Origin: Typhlomys cinereus
Taxonomy: Eukaryota; Chordata; Mammalia; Rodentia; Platacanthomyidae
DNA: 64,000 nucleotides
Reading direction: 5' to 3'
Assembly (NCBI GenBank): GCA_023101885.1
Contig: JALPQD010000125.1
Coordinates: 2,442,973-2,506,972, forward strand
This document shows, piece by piece, positions 51,549 to 63,380 of the stretch; within the stretch, counting starts at the first letter, position 1, and each line of letters starts with the position of its first letter. Made by a program: the position numbers and the translations under genes. Under the pieces are notes generated by a model. The model was not told the DNA's origin, did not search any database, and saw nothing but the letters and a program-made list of their open reading frames with translations.

Positions 51549-52061
51549 CTAAATCTCTCCCCATCCTGAAGCTCAGGGACATTTGCGGAAGAGGGGGCTG
51601 TTAAGAGTGTAAAAGCAAAAGGATGGGAGGAGCAATGATTTGCAAGATACTCCACACAAGTTAGGGCCGAAACAATCATAATTGGACATTGCATGCCCGG
51701 CGCAATGTCCAACCCACTATTGACCTCACAAAGTCTAGCATCTGCTAAAGGCACCAAGATCCTTGGAGGCAAGGGATTGACAGCCACAGTAGTGTTCCTA
51801 TGCTTAAGGGGAACACAGGATAGGGTTCAGGGAAATGCCACTGGGTCCTTGTACATCATCGGAGAGGAGGTCCAGAGGAGAGTCAGGCATGCACAAGAAA
51901 GGACTCTGGGAATTGGGGCGGGAGGCATGGGCGGATGGGGCGGGAGGGGTGAGGGGAGGGAGAGCAGAGGGTTCGGGGGGAGGAGGAGGGAGGGAGGGAA
52001 CTGGTGTACCTATTAAGTTTGTATGAGCTGAAATAATAATAAAAAATGTATAAAAAAAAAA
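51549..52061 (+). mobile_element. L1 3'UTR insertion with target-site duplication
   Basis: A 513-bp 5'-truncated L1 end, flanked by a perfect 14-bp duplication, agaagatagtcctg at 51535-51548 and 52062-52075. The end is very G-rich (51910-52010) and the tail is A-rich. Confidence 0.9.
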
Positions 52062-52427
52062 AGAAGATAGTCCTGGCAGTAAAGCAGTCTGAAGAAAATT
52101 GGGCAGCCAACCTGGTAAAAGGAGATTCTCCTGCAATAACAGCTGGTTACAAATCATACAGAAAGCTAGAGAGTTACTGCTTCCATGAGTCTCATTCAGC
52201 ATAGGGTGCTGTTCTGGTGTATAGCTGCCTTTGAGTCATCCCTCCTCCTGGAAGAAATTTTCACTGATAATATTGTAACCAACCAGAATAAAAGATTGAA
52301 TCTCAAATTGGAATTCAGCTAAATATACTTTCACCTGTAACTGAATGCATATCAGGAGAATTGATGTATGAGTTAACTCTCCACAGAAAACATAAATCAA
52401 GAATTTTCAGAGTCTGCTCTGGCACTT

Positions 52428-52716
52428 GCGAAGGCCCCTAGGTCATGCCCCAGGTCTCAGGTAATCTGCACATCACACTGCCACCCTCTCCTCCTGTCCT
52501 GACCCAGACCAGGGCAGACTCCCTGTTCCTCAGGTAAGGCCCGTAGACCAGGCCCCAGGCCCTAGATCACCTGCTGGTCCCACCAGCAGCTTGAGCAGCA
52601 GCCAGTCTACTCTACCACTAAGGAAGTCCCCTAGGCCACACCCCATGTCCCCAGTGATCTAGACACACTCTCCTCCTGTGCTGGACCCGGACCAGTGCGG
52701 ACTCCCTGCTCCTCAG
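52428..52716 (+). promoter_or_regulatory. L1 copy E 5'UTR with two similar units
   Basis: Segments 52428-52533 and 52620-52716 share cccctaggtcatgcccc/cccctaggccacacccc starts and gcagactccctgttcctcag-like ends, about 192 bp apart. A donor-like caggtaagg follows the first at 52531. This looks like a promoter built of repeated units, as in several rodent L1 families; promoter function is inferred. Confidence 0.5.
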
Positions 52717-53258
52717 AATTCAAAAGAGTGCAGAGAACAGCCAAGCCAAGCTCTAGGGGACAAACACCATACATCTCAAGTCCTAAAAAACCATCCCATC
52801 ACATGGGAGAGAATTTTCACATCCACCTCAAAGATAAGTAAACCCTTTTTACCATTTTGTTACTCTCAATTATTAGTCACTGTACTTTAACCTTTCCAAA
52901 TAATCACCCCAAAACGGAAACAACTTCAGAGACTATATCAATCACCCTCACATATTACTAAGGAAGTAAACCAGAAAAGTGCACTGCAATATTAATCTTT
53001 ACTCCCTGTCTACTAAACCTGACCTAACAGCCTCATCTCAGAAACAACACCAATACCAGACAAGCATACCCAAATACAAGGCAAACACTAGTAATAACTG
53101 CTCAAGTGTAGTAATACCATCTAATTCAGTTCAGTAAAAAACACAGGAATGAAAAGAAAGTCTTAAGAGATAAAACGAAAGTGCCCAGGTCACAGTGCAA
53201 ATCCATGAGAAACAAAAACTAAGACAACAAATCTCCTACTGAAAGAATTAAACCCATA

Positions 53259-53780
53259 ATGATAGATTCCAATCAGAAAAAAATCACAGAAAATAGCCAA
53301 GAAAGCCATACCCAAGATAATGATTTTCAAAGTCTAATCTTTACTGTGATGAATACTATGAAAGAGGAAATCCAGGAAGAGTTGAATAACCACACTAACC
53401 ACTTTGAACAGTGGGAGGAGATGAGAAAAACAGTTGAAGAAACAAAAATAGGCATAGAACAGTTAAAACAATCTCAAACAGAGTTTAAAATTGAACTAAA
53501 AGACAAGTTATCTTAAACACAGAACTCAACATGACTAATGAAGCACAAAACAGAATATCAGATCTTGAAGACAAAGTGAAAGAATTAGTCAGATCAATGG
53601 AAGAGGTTGTTAAAACCAAAGAGATATTGAGAAGAATATTCAAGAGTTATGGGACACCTTGAAAAAGCCTAACAAGCGCATTTGTGTAATACAAGAACAG
53701 GAATCCCACAATACCACACCTGAGGAAATTTTTCAAATTATCATAAAGGAGAACTTTCCTCATCTAAAGAAAGAGAGGCA
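53259..53780 (+). pseudogene. L1 ORF1 N-terminal fragment, copy E
   Basis: Opens MIDSNQKKITENSQESHTQD and stays open for 85 codons through the start of the coiled coil (QLKQSQTEFKIELKDKL), then stops. Remnants of the RNA-binding domain follow to about 53780, where sequence switches to the ORF2 C-terminus. Confidence 0.8.
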
Positions 53781-54490
53781 AAAAGGCAACCCACAGAATG
53801 GAAGAAAATCTTGACTAACCACATAGCTTATAGAGCTTTAACATACAGAGTGCACAAAAACTTAGAAAACGGAACATAAAGGAGATAAGACCCAATTAAA
53901 AATGAGCCTCAGAACTTGAAAGAAACTTTTCCAGGGACGAAATTGAAATGTCTAACAAATATCTTAAAAATGCTCCACATCCTTAGGATCAGGGAAATGC
54001 AAATCAAAACCCCTCTGAGATATCATCTAAACCCAGTCAGGATGGCAAAAATCCACAATACAAATAACACCAAATGCTGGAGAGGCTGTGGCAAGAAGGG
54101 AACTCTCCCTCCTACATTGCTGGTGGGAATGCAGGCTTACACAACCACTCTGGCGAGCCATCTGGCGATTCATAAAAAAGTTAAAGATTGAAATGCCATA
54201 TGACCCTGCTATTCCACTTTTGGGAATAATCCTCCATACAGCAAAAATTCACCTTGATAGCACAAGCACAATCATGTTCACAACAGCAGTGTTTACAATA
54301 GCAAAGTCATGGAATCAACCCAAATGCCCAACAGTTGATGAGTGGATAAGGAAAATGTGGTACATTTATACAATGATGAATTAATAAGATTTGCCGGGAA
54401 ATGGATGGAATTAGAAAAAATTATTTTGAGTGAAATATCCCAAACACAGAAAATTAAGCACCGTATGTACTCCCTATTAGTGGATCCTAG
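53780..54490 (+). pseudogene. L1 ORF2 C-terminal fragment, copy E
   Basis: Two overlapping frames (53916-54191 and 54088-54384) carry the ORF2 C-terminal zinc-knuckle area and following residues (MLHILRIREMQIKTPLRYH, CWRGCGKKGTL). Endonuclease and RT are absent. Confidence 0.75.
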
Positions 54491-55185
54491 TACCAAACTC
54501 ACTTAGTGACACACTCTAAGATAAATCTATGTAATAACTATAGTAATTGCAAAGATTATAAACAGGAGGGAAGGGGAAGGAGGGCACTGCCAGAAACAAG
54601 CAGAGAGGGGATCAAGCTACATCAGAGAAAACAGGTCACCATCAAGTACTGCAAGTAAGTAATGAGACATCTGGTTAAGCTCACAGACTCTCTTTCCTGG
54701 TCACTTGCAACTGATGGGGTTTGACCTCAAGAGAAAAGGAAAGCATAGAGTCTGGCAGATAGAAGGTAATCATCCTCCAAATGGGAGACTGACCCCCCCC
54801 CCAACTGTGGTCTCCTACTCTTATTCAATCTACCTTTGAATCTACTCTTATAATAACACTTTATTTTAACAGCCTTTTATCTCTGGCTAGGAGGTGACCT
54901 CCAGTACCCATCAGGATGGAGCCAAGGACGGTGCAGGAGTAGCAATCCATAATGCAGAATATCACAGACCCTACATTAATCACCTGGAACCAGCCCAGCC
55001 TAATCTCTATCCATCCTAAATCTCAGGGAAACTTTCGAAAGAGAGGGCAGTAATATTGTAAGAGCCTAAAGATGGGAAGAAGCAACGATATGGAAGGTAC
55101 TGCACACAAGTTAGAGCTGAAATAATCATAATAGGACTTTGGATGACCTGCACAATGATCAACACCCCAAAGTCTATCATGAATT

Positions 55186-55433
55186 AAAGATACTAACAGT
55201 CTAATAGCCTCAGCTGGGAAATAACAATAACAACAGACAAACATACACAACTCCAAGGCAAACACTAGCAATAATTGCCTGAGAGTAGTAATACCAATTA
55301 AATCAGTTCAGTCAAAAAACACATAGAAACTGAAAGGTCTTAAGAAACAAAACAACAATTCCCGCTGAAAGAATTAACCCCATAATGATAGATTCCAACC
55401 AGAACAAATCCACAGAAAATAGCCAAGAAAGCC
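55186..55433 (+). other. L1 5'UTR/ORF1-start piece inside the L1 3'UTR
   Basis: Matches 10265-10545 of copy C (actaacagtctaatagcctc through to the ORF1 start, with gattccaaccagaacaaat at 55389). It sits between 3'UTR segments that are normally adjacent. The right junction shares ggcaaggg-like microhomology. Confidence 0.75.
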
Positions 55434-55795
55434 AGGCAAGGGATTCACAGCCACAATACTGTTCCTATACTAAAGGGGAACATAAGAAAGGGCTCTAGGC
55501 AATGCTACTGAGTCCTTACACCTCATCAGAGAAGAGGACCCAGAGAGAAGTTTGACATGCTCACTAAAGGATGCTCCAGGGATGGGGAGGAGGGGGCACT
55601 GGAAGAAAGGGAGGAAGGGAAGAAAGGAAAAGGAAAAGGGAGGAGCAAGGGGACCCAGGAGGGGTGGAGGGAAGGGTGGGACCGGGGTACCTATTAAATT
55701 TGTATGAGTGGAAAAAACAGATAACCAAATTAAAAAAAAAAAGAACCCCTTTAAAAAAATTAAAAATAAAAGCAAAAAAAAAAAAATCTGCAAGA

Positions 55796-58700
55796 TAATG
55801 GAACCAGGAAACAAGCAAGGGTAGCCATTATGCTATCTGATAGGGTGGACTTCAAACCAAAGAAAATCATAAGAGATGCAGAAGGAAACTACCCTTTAGC
55901 CACAGGAAATATTCACCAGGAAGACTTCACAATACTGAACATATACGCAGCTAACATGGACTCCTCCATATTCATTAAGCAAAAGCTACAACGACTAAAG
56001 CAAGAAATCAATTCTAAAATGATAATATTTAGGGATTTCAATACTGCCCTCTCAACTTGGGATAGATCAACAGGTCAAAAACTTAACAGAGACACATTGG
56101 AACTTAATCAAACTCTTACTGAAATGAACATTACAGATCTCTATTGAACTTTCCACCTATGCACCAAAGAATACACATTTTTCTCAGCAGCACACAGAAC
56201 TTTCTCCAAAATAGACCACATATTGGGCCACCAAACAAATCTCCACATATACAGGAAAGTTGAAATTTTAGTCTGTACCCTATCAGACCATCATGGTCTA
56301 AAGCTTGACATTGGTGATACAACAAACAATAGAAAATACACCAACTCTTGGAAACTAAACACTATGATGCTGAATGAGAATTGGGTTCAGGAAGAAATCA
56401 TAAAGGAAATTCAAGATTTCCTAGAAGCGATTGATAAAGAAAATACAATGTATCAAAAATCTCTGGAACACAATGAAAGCCATCCTAAGATGTAAGTTTA
56501 CACTAAATGCTTATATCAAAAAAATAGCACAAATAAATAACTTAATGCAGATTAAAGCTTCAGAGACACCAGAGCAACCCAATCCCTAAAGCAGTAGAAG
56601 AGATAAGATTAGCAAAATCAGGGGGAAATATCGGAAACTGAGGAAAGGAAAATGATACAAAGAATCAACCAGTCAAAAAGCTGATTCTTTGAAAAAAAAA
56701 ATCAATAAGATTGATATACCTATAGCTAATTAACCAAAATCAAGAAAAAACCAAAATAACAAAGGTAGAAATGAAAATGGAGTAATCACAACTGATAACT
56801 GAAAAATTCAGAGAATTATAAGGTCATATTTCAAAAACTTACATTCTGTGAAATTTGATAAAACAAAAGAAATGGATGAATTCCTAAGTAAGCACAACTT
56901 ACATTGATTCAGTAAGTTTTGAATTATTTCAATAGTCCTATAACATATGAGGAAATCGCTGAAGGAGTCTCGAATCTTCCTTCCAAAAAATATCCTGGAC
57001 CATACGGTTTCAGCACAGACTTCTACCAGACATTTAAGGAGCTAATAACACGAATACTCCTTAATGTTTCCATCATATTGTGAAGGAAGGAACACTGCCA
57101 AATATTTTCTATGAAACTAATATCATACCTACCCCAAAACCTAATAAAGATACACTTAAAGTAGAAAACTACAGGCCAATCTCTTTGATGAACACAAACG
57201 CAAAGATTCTCAACAAAATCTTAGCAAATCGGATTCAAAAACATATCAAAAACATCATTCACTGTGATCAAGTAGGCTTTATCCAGGCACACAAGGTTGG
57301 TTCACCATACGCAAATCAATTAATGTAATCGACCATATAAACCATTCCAAAGTGCAAGACCACATGATATTCTCGATAGATGCAGAAAAAGTTTTTGACA
57401 AGATCCAACATCCTTTTATGACCAAAACCCTAGAGACAGTTGGAATGGAAGGAACCTTTATCAACATTATAAAAGCTATATACAACAAATCAACAGCAAG
57501 GATTATACACAATGGGGAAAAACTTGAAGTATTCCCACTTCGATCAGGAACTAGATAAGGTTGTTCATTCTCACCGCTTCTATTCAATATTGTACTTCAG
57601 GTCTTAGCTGGAGACATAAGACAAGAGAGGGAAATAAAAGGAATTCAAATCCGCAAGGAAGAAGTCAAGTTATCTCTATTTGCAGTAGACATGATCATAT
57701 ACTGGAGTGATTCTAAAAACTCCGCCGGGAAACTCCTGGAATTAATACAGAAGTTCAGCAGGGTGGCAGGTTACAAAATAAACATGCTAAAATCAGTGGC
57801 CATCCTATACGCCAAGGATTAAGTGAAAAATCCTTAAGAGAAACAATCCCATTTAATATAGCCCCCCCAAAAATGAAATACCTTGGTATATACCGACCAA
57901 GAAAGTGAGAGACCTTTACAATGAAAACTTTAAAACCATAAAGAAAAGAAATTACAGAAGACACCAGAAGGTGGAAAGACCTCCCATGCTCCTGGGTCAG
58001 CAGAATCAACATCATAAAAATGACCATCCTACCAAAAGCAATGTACAGATTCAATGCTAACCAGTGAAAATCCCAAAGCAATTCATTAAAGAAATTGACC
58101 AAACAATCTCAAAATTCATATGGAAGCACAAAAGACCCAGGATAGCAAAAACACTGCTGGAGGTATCATCATACCAAACCTTAATCTATACTACACATCC
58201 ATATTAATAAAAACAGCTTGGTACTGGCTCCAAAATAGGCATGTAGATCAATGGATGAGGGTTGAAGACCCAGATATAAGTCCACACAATTACAGCCACA
58301 CAGATTACAAACATGGATCAGAAATCACAACCATCCACCTGCTGCCTTCAGGAAACATCTCACCACAAAAGACTAAAGTCTTTGATGAAGGGGCCCAAAA
58401 AATTCAATGGGAAAAAAAAACAGCATATTCAAGAAATGTTGCTGGCAAAACTGGATTTACATATGCAGAAGACTAAAACCGGACTCATACCTGTCACCAC
58501 ACAAAAAAATTAATTCCACATAGATTAAGGACCTCAATATTAGGCCAGAGACTATAAAACCCCTAGTTGACAGGATAGGGAACTTCCTCGAGCTGATTGG
58601 GCTAGGCCAACAGTTCCTAAACAGAAATCCAATAGCACAGTCAATAGAACCAAAACTCAAAAAATGGGATCTTATGAAATTAAAGAGCTTCTATTCAGAT

Positions 58701-59420
58701 AAAAAGATTGTAAACTGAGCAAAAAGGCAACTCAAAGAATGGGAGAAAATTTTCACAAACCACATATCTGATAGAGCTCTATTATCCAGAGTGCACAAAG
58801 AACATAGAAAACTAAACACCAAGGAGATAAATGGGAAATTAAAAAACACTTTTCCAGGGACGAAAACAAAATGTCTAACAAATACTTAAAAAAACCTCCA
58901 CATCCTTAGCCATCAGGTAAATGCAAATCAAAACTTCCCTGAGGTATCTCATCCCAGTAAGGATGGCAAAAATCCACAATACAAACAACACCAAATGCTG
59001 GAGAGGATGTGGAGAGAAGGGAACTCTCCTACATTGCTGGTGGGAATGCAGGCTTAGACAACCACACTGGCGATCACTCTGGAGATTTTTTTAAAAAGTT
59101 AAAGATAGAAATGCCATATAACCCTGCTATTCCACTTCTGAGAATAATCCCCAGAAAGCAAAAATTCACAGAATGACATTAGCACAACCATGTACATATC
59201 AACACTATTTGCAATAGCAAAGTCATATAATCAACACAAATGCCCAATAGTTGACGAATGGATAAGGAACGTGTGGTACATTTATACAATGAAATACTAC
59301 TCGGACACCAAAAAAGATGAATTAATGAAATTTGCCCCCAAGTGGACAGAATTAGAAAAAATTTATTTGAGTGAAGTATCCCAGACACAGAAAATTATAC
59401 ACCATATGTACTAACAGGTG
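55796..59420 (+). pseudogene. L1 ORF2, copy F, with mutated RT active site
   Basis: The endonuclease frame 55830-56147 includes NIYAANMDSS and [26 protein letters not shown] is at about 56283. RT fragments lie at 57080-57328 and 57352-57558. The FADD active site at 57679-57690 reads FAVD, so a catalytic aspartate is lost. A stretch near 58300-58370 repeats an endonuclease-type segment (tacaaacatggatca, cctgctgccttcaggaaac) inside the C-terminal region, suggesting rearrangement. Confidence 0.8.
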
Positions 59421-59960
59421 GATCCTACTACCAAACCCATTTAATGACATATTCAAAGACAAATCTCTGTAATACCTATAGTAATCACAAAGATTATAAA
59501 CAGGATGGAAAGGGAAGGAGGGCCCCCCCAGGAGATGATGTTCAGTAGAGAAAATAGGTCACCATCAAGTACTGTTAGTAAGTAGCAAGACATCAGGTGA
59601 AGCTCACTCTCATTTTCCTTCCTGGTCACTTGCGACTGAGGAGGTTTGATCTCACCAATTGGGGAAGGTATAGGGACTGGCAAATAGATGGTGACCACCT
59701 GCAAATGGGGCACTGACACCCCCCTTAATGGCCTATTCCTTTTCCATCTACCTTTGAATATCCTCTTATAGTATGATCTTCATTTAAACAGCCTTTTATC
59801 TTTGGTTAGGAGGTGACCTCCAATACCAATCAATATGGAGCCAAGGGCGGTGCAGTAACAGCAAAACTGAAAACAACAACAAACCATAATTCAGAATACC
59901 GAACACCCTACTACATTAATCACCTGAAACCGGACCAGCCAAATCTCTCCACATCCTAAC
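55796..59960 (+). mobile_element. L1 (copy F), 5'-truncated, lacking its 3' end
   Basis: Starts inside the ORF2 endonuclease (ctgcaagataatggaaccag) right after the tail of copy E, and runs through RT and the C-terminus to a partial 3'UTR that stops near 59960 without the purine tract or tail. It carries many frameshifts and small deletions. Confidence 0.85.
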
Positions 59961-60970
<1,010 letters not shown>

Positions 60971-61242
60971 CTAATTTTCCAGCATCTACTTTCTCAGAGT
61001 TAGGATTAAAAGAATCTACCATGAAGTATTGTTTATGTAGAACTATACATGAATTAAGGGCTTTAAGCACACACATTAAGCACCAAGTTTTTCTACACCC
61101 AAGTGTATTCCAAACATTAGTTTTCAGAAAAATAAATTATACCATAGATTTATGCATAGGAGGACTATCCTAACCAGCACAGTGAGGTTCCTATAAGCCA
61201 TGAATTCCCATTAGATTCTCTTCATGGCCATAAGCTGCATGG

Positions 61243-61329
61243 AGGGCGGGATGGAGGGAGGGGACAGGTGTAACTACTAAGTTTCTATGAGTGGAAATAA
61301 ATAAATAAATAAACCATTTTTTTAAAAAA
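61243..61329 (+). mobile_element. Very short L1 insertion (87 bp) with a 30-bp target-site duplication
   Basis: Only the last part of the L1 3'UTR (G-rich tract, then gtggaaataaataaataaat) is present. It lies between two perfect 30-bp copies of the same sequence, 61213-61242 and 61330-61359 (start agattctcttcatgg, end gctgcatgg). Confidence 0.9.
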
Positions 61330-61467
61330 AGATTCTCTTCATGGCCATAAGCTGCATGGTTAAAAAAAAAAAAAAAAAAGAAATTAGGAAGAAATTCCCC
61401 AATGGCCTCTTAGAGGTGTTACCTAGCTTTTCTGTACAGTAGGCTAAGCCGCATTACACAAACTGTC

Positions 61468-61542
61468 TGTGATAGTTAATCCTGGGTGCTTCATACATTC
61501 ATTCTGTTGATTCCACGGCTCTAGAGAACCCTGAATAATACA
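61468..61542 (+). mobile_element. Internally deleted ERV-L LTR (75 bp)
   Basis: The first 21 bases (tgtgatagttaatcctgggt) match the start of the LTR at 36637, and the rest (ttcattctgttgatt...aaccctgaataataca) matches its end. The roughly 385 bp between are missing. Confidence 0.75.
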
Positions 61543-61769
61543 GAATGTGGTAACAGGTATGGTTCTAGAGAAACAGAATCATAAGGAAGAATTTTGGTAG
61601 GCAGTTTGGTGATATCTGGAGCTGGCTCTCCAAATACAGTGAAACCTCCTGCCACTAAAGATTGCCTTGGCAGGATAGAGAACACTAAAACTATTTAGAG
61701 TGATCTGTTTCGAGAACTGGTAAAGACAGGTGTGTCTGATTCACCTCTGTAAGGAGTAAGGAGCATGGG
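61543..61769 (+). other. Possible ERV-L leader, otherwise unassigned
   Basis: Directly follows the LTR end. gaatgtggtaacagg lies where a primer-binding site would be, which suggests ERV-L leader sequence. No coding potential. Confidence 0.35.
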
Positions 61770-61904
61770 GATTCTGTGTATGTACGGGCAAGAATGCCTT
61801 CATGAGGCTACCTGTGTCTCAAAAGATTTAAATGAAAAAAAGAAGAAACCTGCTTATCTTTTTTCTTGGGAGGAACTTTCTTAGAGACTACTTAGTAAGT
61901 TCCC

Positions 61905-61965
61905 AGGCTGTGTTTCCTCTCCTGAAATACTGGTGCCACCACACTACTCTACCCGGCCTGACTTT
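61905..61965 (-). mobile_element. B1-like SINE fragment
   Basis: Reverse copy of the element at 18058; on the minus strand it reads gccgggtagagtagtgtggt. Confidence 0.55.
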
Positions 61966-62239
61966 GGAGAGGGGATGTGAGCTCAGATTTAGAACCCATT
62001 CCCTATTGCATTTTAGCACAGCAAGGAAAAGTATGGAAATAGACAAACATAAACACAACACAACAGTGGAAAGACCACTGCACAAGGTTGCTCCTGAAAG
62101 ATGACCGACTGATAAATCACCCATGTGTTTGAAAGATCAGCCAGCAAAAGAACTTTCCCAAACTATTTATTTTTACAACCAGTTTAAGGATTTCAGGAAG
62201 CAACATAGATAGAGAAGGGGAAAAAAAAGAGACTACAGA

Positions 62240-62345
62240 ACAGGGTGGTTGGACATGCACTTGGGAGGCTAGGCGGGTAGAGAGCAAAAAGTTCACCCCA
62301 GCCTAAGCTAAAAGGGAAAGCTTGTCTCATATAAAAAATTTTTTT
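62240..62345 (+). mobile_element. B1-like SINE
   Basis: ggttggacatgcacttggga, ggctaggcgggtag and cttgtctcatataaaaaa form a 7SL-type monomer; counterpart of 17660-17765. Confidence 0.6.
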
Positions 62346-62559
62346 GAAAAACCTGAAAATGTAGGTCATGTCATGCAGAAGGATGCCTGGACACCCCACA
62401 CTCCCAAGATCTGCTTGGCTCTGGTCAGGAGGAGCGCTCACCACTGCCCCACCACAGGCCATTCAAGACTGTGCTCAGCTGTGCTCACAGCTCCACAACC
62501 ACACGTGTGCTATGTTGTGCATGTGTGTTTGTGTGTGCACATGTGCACGGAGTGTGAAC

Positions 62560-62790
62560 TAGATTCACTATCTGTCACTGTGGAGGATCAAGGGTGACTT
62601 TGGGAATCATTCTGGGTTGCTTCCTTCTCCTTTTTGTTTTTCACTAGGCTACCCCAGGCTCCACCTCCAAGAACTGAAAGTGCAGGCAGCTGCCATTTTG
62701 GTCTGGTGGTTTTCCATGGGATCCCGACCCAAGTCCTTCTGTTTCCAAGACAGAGTCTTGACACCTGAGCCATCTCTCCGGCACACAACT
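62560..62790 (-). mobile_element. Older tRNA-type SINE relative, in the right arm
   Basis: On the minus strand it begins gtgccggagagatggctcag (an A-box-like start) and keeps the layout of the SINE at 13111. Counterpart of 17270-17510. Confidence 0.65.
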
Positions 62791-63214
62791 GTTAATTTCT
62801 ATTAACTCCTCCTGTTGCTGAAGCTGTTAAGTCAGTGTGTTAGATCAACTGAAGTGAGTGCCCTTCCTCCGTGTCTTCTTCCCTTGACATCTCCTGGGAC
62901 AGCCCCACTAGCTCCATCTTCTCCTGGCCACTGAAACTGGACACATTTCCCAAGATCCCAGAAAAACGGGTGCAGAGGCAGAGGTCACAATGAGACCCTG
63001 GAAAGCCCACACCCTACTATCTGGTTGCACAATGAGATGCCTCTCACTTCAACGCCCACAATGAAATGGTTATTCAGATGCCTTCCAAAGAGGCTGTGAA
63101 TGGCAGTAAATTGAGGACATAAAGAAAAGCTCCTGACTGCAAATGTTTTAAGGCAAGGCTTGTTGTGCAATTGTCTCCTATCACTATTTTCCTTTAGCCC
63201 TGCACATAAAGCAG

Positions 63215-63335
63215 TATCAGGTGATGAATTATGTGTGTATAATTAAAATGTGTATGATAAATACACATTAATTGTATATATAGTATATATTACATATAAA
63301 TATTACATATATATATAATATACATAAAAGCTTTT
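63215..63335. repeat. AT-rich tract at the edge of the right arm
   Basis: tatata/catata-type low-complexity sequence paired with 16763-16850 in the left arm. Confidence 0.75.
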
Positions 63336-63380
63336 AAAAATGGAAGTATCAAAGAATGTAGAAAAAACTCCAATGCACAT

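Larger units (their letters stand above)
52385..55795 (+). mobile_element. L1 (copy E), with internal deletion and a rearranged 3'UTR
   Basis: 5'UTR at 52385-53258, ORF1 start at 53259, then a jump near 53780 to the ORF2 C-terminus (53780-54490) and a 3'UTR from 54490. At 55186-55433 a piece of L1 5'UTR and ORF1 start replaces about 20 bp of the 3'UTR, after which the 3'UTR resumes to the tail at 55795. No functional protein is encoded. Confidence 0.8.
61770..63380 (-). repeat. Right arm of the inverted duplication
   Basis: Reverse-complement counterpart of 16725-18240, with the same embedded SINE and B1-like elements and the same AT-rich end (63215-63340). The arm is slightly longer because of simple-repeat expansion. 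No gene is supported in it. Confidence 0.85.

Noticed and set aside
51533..52202. Several proline- or glycine-rich frames on both strands
   Set aside because: They translate the G-rich purine tract of an L1 3'UTR. The same artefact occurs at 8418-8787, 16296-16601, 41488-41745 and 55470-55818.
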